Origin: Lophium mytilinum
Lineage: Eukaryota > Ascomycota > Dothideomycetes > Mytilinidiales > Mytilinidiaceae
Assembly (NCBI GenBank): GCA_010093605.1
Contig: MU004187.1
Span: 1,533,856 to 1,597,855 of the forward strand
Direction of reading: 5' to 3'
DNA: 64,000 nucleotides
Shown: one piece after another, positions 25,985 to 35,600 of the stretch
Layout: every line of letters starts with the position of its first letter
Numbering within the stretch: position 1 is the stretch's first letter
Program-made: the position numbers and the translations under genes
The notes under the pieces: model-generated
The model's database searches: none
Told to the model about the DNA's origin: nothing
The model's input: only the letters and a program-made list of their open reading frames with translations

Positions 25985-26907
25985 CACGGCTTTGGAAAGT
26001 CTAGATGACGACATAGAATCGCGGACACAAGGGCTACTAGACCTTATTTTGAATTAGAAAGAGTCGTTGGCAAGAACCGTACTCGGATATTAAGCGGCCA
26101 AGAGTTGGGAGTTCGAATTCCACCTAGTTCCCCGGGCTTGCAGAACCTTCTTGCTTTCTCTAAAAGGAAGTGGTCCGGCTTCTGGCCGACCCCAACGCTC
26201 ATAAGGGAGCGGCACTGGGAGACAGGAGCAGGAGTTTTGGCTATAGCTCTCTCCTCTTTCCGCTGTGCTTGCTTGGCTCATACCCCAAGATCGTCATGTT
26301 ATTGGAACCCTTACCTTCCCTCAAGCGCAGCCCTTGCTTTTCGAAAACTCCGAAGCAGTTTTCGGACCTGGCTGACAGGAGGCTACTCACGGCCGCTCTG
26401 CGGAAGGTCCGTTTCAGTGGACTCACAATGCCATCTAACTCTCACAAAGCACTAAAGTACTGGAAGATAAATCTGGACATACGCATTATCACGAATTGGC
26501 TCGATTTTTGCTTACTTCAGACCACTGAGTGGTAGCCAGCTAGTCAAGAGGCAGTATAATTTACATCACTTGAAAATTGTCATCGAGCTTAAAATTTTGA
26601 AACACTTTGCGGATACCCAAGCAGTGGCAAACAATTCTGCACAGTGATTTTCGCTCTAGGATGAACAGCGTTACTGTGTTGTAGTGTGGCTCCAAGACCA
26701 GGATAGTTACCCGGGGCCCGGAACGCCTCTTATCCATGTGCTTATCAACTTTTCAATATTCTACTATTCCTATCCCTGCGCGTACTTACCCCTCCTGCCC
26801 CTCCCATCTTGTGTTCTACTCTACAACAGCAACAATTTCCAGCTAAACCTCTGCAGAGCTTTACCATTCCGTATACTTCTATTTTCTGTACAATCGCTTG
26901 ACCTCAG
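25985..26907. other. Intergenic, upstream of F-box gene
   Basis: Several overlapping frames of 60-120 codons occur on both strands at 26090-26535, but none has domain-like content or initiation context. The last 150 bp before 26908 are C/T-rich (CCCCTCCTGCCCCTCCC near 26790), typical of a filamentous-fungal promoter or leader for the downstream gene. Confidence 0.5.
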
Positions 26908-28431
26908 ATGGGCCTCCTCGATCTCCCCGCCGAAATTCTCACCGAGATCATCAACCACACCGTCCCCTCCGGCATCGAAGCCCTCTCACTCTGCTGCAAA
27001 GGCTTATATGCGCATGCCTCAAAACAAATCCAACAACATAACGCCCTCAAACAGCAATGGAATTACACATCTCATACGGGCATCCGCCGTGGCGACACAC
27101 TCCGCATGCTCTACGATATATTCCGTGATCCTCGTGCCGCGCAGTACATCGAGTCGCTGAATCTATGGGACCGCCGATCACTACGCGAGGCAAGCGAGCA
27201 CTCTCGACAAGCTAGCACTGATGGTTTTGATGACTTTCGGGCGAATAGAGAGGCTATGAAGGGGATCAAAAGGATGGTGATGGAACTAGAGTGTTTGCAG
27301 AAGGCGGGTGTGGATGCGGAGGAGTGGTGGGACAAAATCATGAATGAGAATAAAGACGTCGACAGGGAAGTGCCATACACGGTTGTTACGCTGTTAAGCC
27401 TACTGCCGAATTTGAAAACACTGCGGTTGCCGCACGCGTGGCATGATGCTAGAACCCCCGACGATGTCGAAGATGATGATAAGATATTAGGACTCGTGCT
27501 CGATGCCATTGTTGATTCATCAAACAATGGAAAAGACCGTGACAGGCCACTGAAGAAGCTGGAGACCATCTTGCCATTCATGTGGGAGGGATACGAGGAG
27601 CGCGGAGGCTTGCAAGGTGTGGAATCTTTCTTGCACCTAAAGAGCATAAGGGAGCTGTACGCTGTAAGCTGCATCGCTGTCGACGACCACTACACTGGCA
27701 TTCCATTCCACTGGCGCTTCCCGACACTCATGTCGTCAATCACAAGGATAGAGTTGGCGTACTGCTGCATAGATGCGGACGGAATATCGGGGCTCTTGTC
27801 TTATACACCCAACCTTAAAGTCTTCAAGTACGCCCACCAGACTAAGTGGCATGGCTGCCAGCACGATTGGAACCCTGGTGCTTTTACCGCAGCAGTAGCC
27901 AAACATTGCGGTCGAACCATTACCGAGCTAGCAATCACGATCGACGAACTGTTTGGAGATATTTGTAATGGTACATCGTCATTCCACGCATTTCCCGATC
28001 TACAGAAGCTTGAAGTCGATCTCCGCATTTTTTGCGGTCCGCCAGTGGAAAGTGGTCAGGAGCGGGGTATGCTAGCGAAAATTCCGGAGGGAGAAACACC
28101 ATGGACAGAAGATGATATTCCGTGTGTTGGGAGTATGCTGCCGGGTAGTATAATTGAACTGCAGATGAACATGGAAGATCCGGAGGATGAGACGGTGCTG
28201 AGATTGTTGTTTAAAGATATTAAAGAGCAGCGGCGGAAGCGATTAACACTCTTGGAGAAGGTTATTGTTAGACAGTTGAACGGTCATAGCGCACGGAAGT
28301 TCGTAGAGGACTCGGGGCTTACTTTAGAGGTCTTCGATGCGGAGTATCCAACTACTAGGCCGAACTCGATGATGCCAGCGTGGAAACGAGAGTTCCAGGA
28401 GAGGGTCGGTGGGCTAGATTTTTTTGAGTGA
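26908..28431 (+). CDS. F-box-type protein of unknown target
   Basis: This is a 507-residue intronless gene. The N-terminus, starting at residue 4 with LDLPAEILTEII and followed by ALSLCCKGLYAHA (about 25-37), fits an F-box, the Skp1-binding module of SCF ubiquitin ligases. The rest has leucine-spaced segments (LLPNLKTLRLPHAW about 165-178; FPDLQKLEVDLRIF about 362-375) like the irregular repeat regions of fungal F-box proteins. Such genes are numerous and fast-evolving in Pezizomycotina, and the substrate cannot be inferred. The ATG at 26908 is the first in the frame and follows a C/T-rich leader. Codons end mainly in C over the first 100 and in G or A later. The gene is near certain; the F-box assignment is good but rests on a short motif. 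Confidence 0.83.
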   Translation: MGLLDLPAEILTEIINHTVPSGIEALSLCCKGLYAHASKQIQQHNALKQQWNYTSHTGIRRGDTLRMLYDIFRDPRAAQYIESLNLWDRRSLREASEHSRQASTDGFDDFRANREAMKGIKRMVMELECLQKAGVDAEEWWDKIMNENKDVDREVPYTVVTLLSLLPNLKTLRLPHAWHDARTPDDVEDDDKILGLVLDAIVDSSNNGKDRDRPLKKLETILPFMWEGYEERGGLQGVESFLHLKSIRELYAVSCIAVDDHYTGIPFHWRFPTLMSSITRIELAYCCIDADGISGLLSYTPNLKVFKYAHQTKWHGCQHDWNPGAFTAAVAKHCGRTITELAITIDELFGDICNGTSSFHAFPDLQKLEVDLRIFCGPPVESGQERGMLAKIPEGETPWTEDDIPCVGSMLPGSIIELQMNMEDPEDETVLRLLFKDIKEQRRKRLTLLEKVIVRQLNGHSARKFVEDSGLTLEVFDAEYPTTRPNSMMPAWKREFQERVGGLDFFE

Positions 28432-29021
28432 AGGATAGCTACATTTGTTCACCACTACTATGAGATAGTATTCTTTTGCGGACTTCGTTCTGTAAGATGT
28501 TAAATTTTCTCTCACTTCACGCTTTTACCATTCCTCCATGGCAGTAATTAATGGGGCTAATTTTCAAAACAAGCTAAGACCCATCTCTGTTGGGCGGCTT
28601 GAAAGCGGCAACACTAATGCTGTCCATGGCCCGTTGAAGTACAGTGCCTTGCCATAGATATCCGTACATCTCCCTACCATTGTTTGAGGGCCCCCGACAG
28701 ATTATCAGAGACCGTGGACAGCGGATATACTTTCGATCTGTGTGCACCGTGTTGACACTGTCTGGAGGACCTTCGCAAGTCTAGTAGTACTCCAAAATGC
28801 CGCAATTTTCCCTTGTTCGGAACGCTGGAAATACTCTGGGGCTCCTCAAGATGTGGTAAACGAGTGTACGGATTTCTATGACGAGTCATTGTATTTGGTT
28901 CGTGTCCCTTCAATATGTGCAATCCCCTAGAGCATCATGGATGCAAAATTGCGTATGGCGACTCAGGAAATTGTGACGCGCAACCGAACCTTCATCTCGC
29001 CAGATATAGTTTCTTCGTCCT
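28432..29021. other. Convergent intergenic spacer
   Basis: The 590 bp lie between two genes that end here. Frames of 60-80 codons at 28674-28930 on both strands lack recognisable features and are probably chance. 3' UTRs are expected at both ends. Confidence 0.5.
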
Positions 29022-29894
29022 CTACTCCAGCTCATCGCACTCCCTCCACAGCCTCACGAGCTCTTCCCAAATTACTGTGTTCGTCCCTGTAGGATTTCGA
29101 TCCCACGCGACGAAATGGTTAGCGTAGTAGTCTGGTTGGCGCTCTATCCAATACCACGCTGCTTCCCACTGCAGTCTTCTCTCCCAGTGCTCCGTCGAAA
29201 GGCGCCACGCCTTTGCGCTATTTTTTTCTTCCTCTTGCTCCATGTCATTCTCCCTATCAACATTGTCATGCGACACTTGTTGCTTTGGCCTCAATAGCCT
29301 GATGAGACACGCACAAAGGCCGCAAATGAGTATTGGAACGTGAAACAGAACGATAATGAAGATGACAGCTCCCAAATCGCCCAGAACGTAAGCCGCTAGG
29401 AGAGTCATGATGATTATAGGACAGATAGGTTCCTCCGGGGGCTTGGGATCGACAGTAGAGCGATACTGGGTTTCACTACGGAGGAGCTCGAGTTCTAAGC
29501 GTTTCTTTGCAAGAGCGGCAAGAAGGAGGCCACGATCGAGCAAGGTGACCCAGGGAGGAGTACGTGAAGCGCGGGCTCTCTGTGAAGCACGGGTGGTATT
29601 TGAGGCGCGGGTTGTAGGTGAGGGCCATGATGTGATCGGTGTGGTCTCTTCAAACTCTGTAGTCTCTTCAAGCTCTAGAAATATTCTGCTCCAATGAGCC
29701 TTTGTGGAAAGGCCTGATTTTGGTAGCATGTCAGTGCTATGTAGTTGGTTGATGTTATTCATAGAGTGATTCGAGCATTTCGGAACATGCGGTACTGAAA
29801 GAACTACGCTTTTTATGGTGCTTGAAGGTCGAAGTTGCGGTTTCATTTCTTTGAATCGGGCTGAACGGGCGTCCATGTGGTCCGGAACAGGCAA
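29022..29894 (-). CDS. Hypothetical membrane protein
   Basis: This 290-residue frame has no family I recognise. The first 115 residues are Ser/Thr/Arg-rich and contain degenerate RAS-type repeats (TRASNTTRASQRARASRT, about 96-112). A charged helix follows (about 127-142). A strongly hydrophobic stretch at about 158-200 is long enough for two transmembrane helices (CPIIIMTLLAAYVLGDLGAV and IFIIVLFHVPILICGLCACL). The C-terminal 90 residues are soluble and Trp/Glu-rich with WERRLQWEAAWYWIERQPDYYANH (about 237-260, with one short Pro-Asp break). This layout suggests an integral membrane protein with both termini on one side. The start is the first ATG in frame; no intron is needed. Confidence 0.6.
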   Translation of the reverse strand: MPVPDHMDARSARFKEMKPQLRPSSTIKSVVLSVPHVPKCSNHSMNNINQLHSTDMLPKSGLSTKAHWSRIFLELEETTEFEETTPITSWPSPTTRASNTTRASQRARASRTPPWVTLLDRGLLLAALAKKRLELELLRSETQYRSTVDPKPPEEPICPIIIMTLLAAYVLGDLGAVIFIIVLFHVPILICGLCACLIRLLRPKQQVSHDNVDRENDMEQEEEKNSAKAWRLSTEHWERRLQWEAAWYWIERQPDYYANHFVAWDRNPTGTNTVIWEELVRLWRECDELE

Positions 29895-30184
29895 TTAACC
29901 ACGTTCTTTGTTGTGACACGCAGCCCAGTGAGCCAACAGCTTCCAGGTCCAGCTAATGAAATGCGAACATAGAGGCTAACGCGGCATCTGATATTATGAC
30001 GATATCCGCAGTAATGCAGCTCTCTGCTCTACAATCGAGATCAGCTTCGTGGCTATCAGAGGGAAGTACCTGAGAGTTCAACATCAGACACCTCATACCT
30101 TTAAATCATACTGGTTTGGGCATATCGAGGAAACGGGATTCCAAAATAGCTTCGCACGCGTATGAGGAGCCTCGGAAGCCATTA

Positions 30185-30811
30185 TCATCCCTCGCTGTCG
30201 CTCATTTCCTCATCTTCGTCAACTTCGTCCATAACAGCCAAAACATCCTCCTCACGTCGTGCCTGTACACGTGTCGCATTACTCGCCCCTACAGCTTGCA
30301 CGATATTATCTACTCCAGATGCGTCCTCTTGCGCTCTCTTAATGATGATCTTAGCCCTCCTAATAACCTCATGTTCCGCCTTTCTAATTGTCCCCGAGAG
30401 TCGCACAACGCGTACGACGCAGGGCTGTGATATTGGCATCGGTAGCTGTGTCATGAAGGTCAACGCCGCCCATACGAGCTGGCAGTGCGCGCGTGGCGTT
30501 CGGATTATGGCGGTGGATGTTGCGGGGGAGAGGTAGTTTACTGTGATATAATTTAGCATATCTCTTATTCTGCAAAGCCACTGGAATATCGTACTTCTAA
30601 GGCTCGGAGAGACTACTCCTGCGCCATAGTCGCCGAATAGCTCTGCGACGCCTTGCCTTATAGCTTTCAATAGGAAGGGAACATCGAGTTGATCGGAGCT
30701 TGGTTGGTTGAATTGGAGAAGCTGCGACAGTGATTCTTTTGAGGAAGTCGCGGTCGGAGCGCCGGGGTAGAGAAAGGTAGCGACTAGGTATCTATGCTTT
30801 ACTCTCACCAT
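30185..30811 (-). CDS. POP5: RNase P/MRP protein subunit Pop5
   Basis: Pop5 is a conserved protein of RNase P (pre-tRNA 5' processing) and RNase MRP (pre-rRNA processing) in the nucleus and nucleolus. The start MVRVKHRYLVATFLYPG, the AELFGDYGAG block, NYLSPATST, the LVWAALTFMT block and VVRLSGTIRKAE are family signatures in the right order; an acidic tail (DEDEEMSDSEG) ends it. The frame is continuous at 208 codons, but 30541-30594 is very probably a 54-nt intron: donor GTACGA, branch-like TGCTAAA, acceptor CACAG. Removing it joins SPSLR to INYLSPATS as in the family and leaves 190 residues. Exons are therefore 30595-30811 and 30185-30540. It lies divergent from the SNARE gene, sharing 289 bp. 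Confidence 0.92.
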   Translation of the reverse strand: MVRVKHRYLVATFLYPGAPTATSSKESLSQLLQFNQPSSDQLDVPFLLKAIRQGVAELFGDYGAGVVSPSLRSTIFQWLCRIRDMLNYITVNYLSPATSTAIIRTPRAHCQLVWAALTFMTQLPMPISQPCVVRVVRLSGTIRKAEHEVIRRAKIIIKRAQEDASGVDNIVQAVGASNATRVQARREEDVLAVMDEVDEDEEMSDSEG

Positions 30812-31100
30812 GGCGAATGCAGTATATGTGGACTCGATAGTAAAGTGTGACTCGTGAACAGGTACGAAAATAATCTGGGGTTGATTGATGCAGGTCCAAT
30901 ACGCTAGTGACTAATTAAGCTTAGCCGCCAGGTGACGTATCAAATCCTCGGACGGAGCTCCAGGCTCCTTCAACACCGCAACCGCATCACCACATTACTC
31001 TCCATCACCAACATACCTAGCACTACCTCCGAAACCACGACGAACAACCAAACCGCCACTAGAGTAGCCTAAACCCCTCCAACGACACCCAACCGCCACC
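30812..31100. promoter_or_regulatory. Shared divergent promoter region, POP5 / VAMP7-type SNARE
   Basis: The 289 bp separate two divergently read start codons (30811 minus, 31101 plus), so both genes must be driven from here. The SNARE side (30950-31100) is strongly C-rich with CCACC directly before its ATG, a good fungal start context. No TATA box stands out. Confidence 0.55.
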
Positions 31101-32099
31101 ATGGCCTCCTCATCCTCCCAAACACCACTCCTCTAGTACGCCTCCCTCCCCCCAATTTCCCTCTCCCCTCGTTTGCTCTAACTCCCCTTCAGCTCCTGCA
31201 TCGCACACAACAGCACAATCCTAACCGAGCACACCGCCTCCGCCTCCTCAAACACCTCCTCCCTCGCCTCCCTCATCCTTCCCAAAATCACCCACACCTC
31301 CCCCCAAAAGCTCACCTACACCCACGGCGACTACTTCATCCACTACATCGCCTCCGCCGCCTCCGAGCACCCGGACACCCCCTCCGCTGGCGGGCTCACC
31401 TACCTCGTGATCGCCGAGAGCGGGCTCGGCCGGCGCATCCCCTTCGGCTTCCTCGTCAGCATCAAGCAGCGCTTCCTCGAAGAATTCAAGCCGACAGACA
31501 CGGACTTCGCGAGCCTGCCGGCGTACGGGTGCGCGGCGTTCAATGGCACGCTGAAGCGGCTGATGGTGGAGCAGGGAACGACGGACGCGGGGAAGGCGGA
31601 TGCGCTGCGCACGGTGCAGAGCGAGATCTCGGGCGTGCGGGAGATCATGACGGAGAATATTGAGCGGGTGCTGGAGCGGGGCGAGCGGATTGATTTGCTG
31701 GTGGATAAGACGGATCGGCTGGGGAGCTCAGCGCAGGACTTTCGGGTGCGGAGTCGGGGGTTGAGGAGGCGCATGTGGTGGAAGAATGTGCGGTTGATGG
31801 CGTTGTTGGTGGTGGTGGTGTTGTTTTTGATCTATTTGTTCGTCGGGTTTGGGTGTGGATTGCCTGGTGAGTGGACATTTCTTTTCGTATGGAAGAGAGG
31901 GAGAGTGGCATGGCGAGCAGAGACGTTTGAAAGTTGCGAAACTTTGGAGGATGCGCGGAGTCGAGCCTCTCAAAACGTCGGCTTAAAGTTGCCCGCCGTC
32001 GCCCTATCCCGGCTTCCGTTCCCCTCTGTCTCCTTGTACTCTTCCATCGAGCCGCCGCTAATGAGAATCACAGGCTGGTCACGATGCCTCCACCACTAG
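31101..32099 (+). CDS. VAMP7-type (Nyv1-like) longin R-SNARE
   Basis: A vesicle-fusion R-SNARE; in fungi this type acts in vacuolar and endosomal fusion. Exons are 31101-31135, 31193-31866 and 32074-32099 (244 aa). The first intron (57 nt, GTACGC...CTAACT...TTCAG) joins PLLY to SCIAHNSTILTEHT; the second (207 nt, GTGAGT...GCTAATGAG...CACAG) joins GCGLPG to WSRCLHH. Both phases agree. An N-terminal longin domain (about 1-125) includes LTYTHGDYFIHYI. The SNARE helix (about 150-205) has VLERGERIDLLVDKTDRL with the zero-layer Arg at about 174. A WWKN stop-anchor (207-210) precedes a single membrane helix (about 212-231) and a short lumenal tail. Its short first exon of 35 nt is easy to miss. Codons shift from C-ending to G-ending midway. 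Confidence 0.93.
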
Positions 32100-32675
32100 T
32101 CCAACTTATCACAATACCCCAACTCTGAAACCATGGACTCCACGGTGTAACTCAACAAGGCGTTCCGGCTCCTGTATTCCGTATCATACCTAGCATACAA
32201 CTGTACCACCAATGCACATAAAACCCAACCAATAAGACAAAAAAGTCTCCCACACAGGCGCCAGTGAGATGCAGGGTATACGCTAAAGCAAAAATGAAAT
32301 AGCTCCCCCCAATTCCCAACCCCGAAAAACGGGTAAAGTACATGCAATGCGTTTTCATACTTCAGACAAAGGTACTCCACCACCCTATAATCAAATCTCC
32401 GCATATCCGATGCGGAGAGATGCAGAGAAGAAAAAAACGATATTGGTTCTAAGTCTAAATGATGCATGCCTGCCTTTTTAGTGGCCTTTTGATCTGTAAT
32501 TATTATGTTTCCATGCAATGCAGCCAACCCCGACGCCTGTCCTTTCAATTTTTGGAAAGAAAAAAAGATGTTTTTCAAATTTTGAACCCCAGCGAACCAA
32601 GCAAACTTTTGGAGATCTTATGTCAGTTCTACGCGAACTGATACACCGGTATCGTGAGTCGCATCGAGCAGCACC
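32100..32675. other. Convergent 3' spacer, SNARE / URA2-type gene
   Basis: The 576 bp between the two stop codons are AT-richer than the genes but keep CpA, so RIP has not acted. Frames at 32096-32578 (minus) and 32459-32718 (plus) have no domain content. The region presumably holds both 3' UTRs. Confidence 0.55.
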
Positions 32676-35600
32676 CTACTGCGCCATCACAAGCGCCAGC
32701 AGCGCCATACGACAGTAAAGCCCATATCTCATCTATCACACATGATCAGCACACTCCTCTCCTCAACACACGTCCACACTTGCAAAAACTCACCTGTCTA
32801 AAGTACGCAGCCCTCGGATCAAAATCCACCTCCTCATGAATCTCATTGTTCCTTGGCAGCGGATGCATCACCACCATGGTGCTCTTCGCGGCCTTCATGA
32901 CCCGATTATCGACCACATACGAGTCCTTGACCGCCTCATAGTGCGCCAGATCCGGGAACCGCTCCTTCTGCACGCGCGTGCAGTACAGCACGTCCGAGCG
33001 CGCGATGATCTCGGGCGTCAGCGCCGTGCTCTCGAGGAGCAGCTGGCCGCGGGACTTGAGCAGCTCGCGGACCGCCGTCGGCAGCGCGAGGGTCGTGGGC
33101 GCGACGAGCTGGACGTTGACGTCGTAGTGCTTGAGCAGCTCGCAGAGGGAGTGCACGGTGCGGCCGTAGCGCAGGTCGCCGACGAAGGTGATGGTGAGCC
33201 CGTTGACAGTGCCGAGCTCCTCGCGGATGGTGAAGAGGTCGAGGAAGGCTTGTGTGGGGTGCTCGCGCGCGCCGTTGCCTGCGTTGATGATGGGCACGTT
33301 GGAGAACTTGGCGGCTGTGTCGGCGGAGTCCTCGGACGGGTGGCGGAGGACGATGGCGTCGCTGTAGCAGCCGAGGGTGCGGATGGTGTCGGCGAGGGAT
33401 TCGCCTTTGTTGGTGGAGGACATGACTTCGTTGATCACAACGACTTCGCCGCCGAGACGCTTCATGGCGGCGTCGAAGGAGGCGGAGGTGCGGGTGGATG
33501 GCTCGAAGAACATGGTGCAGAGCACGCGGCCTTTGAGCACGTCGAGGCAGCCGTGGCGTTGGGCGCCGAGACGCATCTCTTGAGCTACCGTGAAGAGGAG
33601 ATGGAGGTCGCTTCGTGAAAACTGCTGGACGGACAAGATATGCTTCCGCTTGAAAGGCGATTTAGCGAGGAGTTGGGCCAGGGATGGAGACGTATTGGGG
33701 GCGGTGAGTGTCATTGGCATAGACGTATCTCCATGAGCTCCTGGAGCGGGCGTAAATTCCTGGTAATCGACCTTGCTGATCTCGAGATCGTAATGGCGGG
33801 CCATGGCTTCGATAAGCAGCTTCGCGTTCTTGACGTTGGTGACCAATGGAGTCTGGTAGTCTACCGCCATACGCCTGGTCTGGTAGCCCTTACTCATGTA
33901 GCTGGCGGGTCTCCGGTATCGGTTGTTGGATGGCAAGTTGATGTAAAGATCGATCAGGTTGTTGGCCAGATGCTGTGTCAGGGAGTACTTTGTCTTCTGG
34001 TCATTGTCCTGGTAATGGCTTCCTAGGACTTCCAAGAACTTGACAGGGATGCCGTGCTCTTGAATGTAGTCGGCAGTACCAGCTGTCGCAAAGAGGTTGA
34101 AGCCTAGCTTGTGGAGTGACTCGATGGACGGAAGCATTTCTAGCTTATCCTTGAAGGAGCCGATGGATAGTAGAATGTTCTTCTTGGGAAGCTTGAAGCC
34201 AGTCGATATGAGCGCTTTGATATACGCCTCGTATTTCGTACGGCCAAAGCAAGCAACTTCTCCGGTGGATGCCATCTCAACACCAAGCACAGGATCTGCT
34301 CCAGACAACCGCGAGAATGAGAACTGAGGTACCTTCACTCCCACATAATCGGCAGGTATGTTGACTGGCGGATACTCTTCGAGATGTAGACCAGCCATAG
34401 CCTTGGTCGCCATCTCGATGAGATCAACACCCATGACCTTGGAGACAAATGGAAAGGATCTCGAGGCGCGTACGTTGCATTCAATGACCTTGATCTCATT
34501 GTCCTTCGCAATGAATTGGATGTTCTGCTCGGCTGTTAGACGTCGTCAAAAGCAACTTCAAGGGGATTCTTACGAAGGGCCCCGTGATATCAAGGGCATT
34601 GGCGATCTTCCGAGTGGCGTCCTCGATTCGTCGTACAGTCTCCTGGTCCAAATCCTGCGGCGGCAAAATTAACGTGGCATCGCCTGAGTGCACTCCGGCA
34701 TTCTCGACATGCTCAGAGATGAAATGTCCAATCATCTTGCCGTTACGAGCAACAGCATCCATCTCGATCTCTTTGGCGTTCTCGATATATTTGGTAATCA
34801 CCACAGGATGCTCTCTTGATACGTCGACAGCTTGCGCCAGGTAGTTTGCGAGGTCGTCCTTGGAATATACGGTATTCATGGCAGCTCCAGAAAGAACGTA
34901 GGAGGGTCGAACGAGCACTGGGTAGGAAACCCTATTACAGAACTCGATGGCCTCATCAATACTTGTAAGCTCCTTCCAGGTAGGTTGATCGACGGCGATT
35001 CTGTCAAGCATGCGAGAGAACTTGTATCGGTTTTCGGCCGTATCGATCATTTCGGGCGATGTTCCCAAGATCTTGACGTTGAGTCGGTGCAGGGGCAGGG
35101 CAATGTTGTTTGGAGTTTGCCCGCCCATGGAAAGGATGACACCACTGGAGTTCTCCATTGTGTAGATGTCGAGAACCGTCTCCAAGTTGATGTTTTCGAA
35201 GTACAGGCGGTCGGCTTCATCGTAATCCGTGGATACACTGGGCACAAGATCAGTAAAACTCACCGAGAAGTTGGGGAGGTATGACGAACGTCTCTGGGTT
35301 GTACTGCCGTGCCGATACGAGTTAGCAAATTTCGTAAGTAAGATAACAAGAAAAACTGTCCTAAAGCTTATGAAAGAAAATTGAGTGCGGGATCCCAGAG
35401 GTCCAAAAAGTGCTCTTCCATGAGGCCCGACGCTGGTATTGGGAAAGGCAACACGCTAATCAAGCATGCTGCCTAATGTGTACACCTGTTTGCCACTGCT
35501 TGGAGTACTTCAACGACTTGTCCGATGTTCAAAGGTGAAGAACTTCCATCGGTTGAACGCTCCAAGAAAGCATTGAAGCATCCCAAGCAGTGCCATACAC

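Noticed and set aside
26050-26135. Possible tRNA, because of a GGGAGTTCGAATTCCACC T-arm-like stretch
   Set aside because: No upstream segment pairs with the expected acceptor strand, the T-stem pairs poorly in the right register and no anticodon arm could be placed.
32836-33618. 260-codon plus-strand frame opposite the ATCase exon
   Set aside because: It is antisense to a certain coding exon. Its long opening comes from the high G/C third positions of that exon, and its low-complexity Glu/Val/Gly/Asp content is typical of such shadows.
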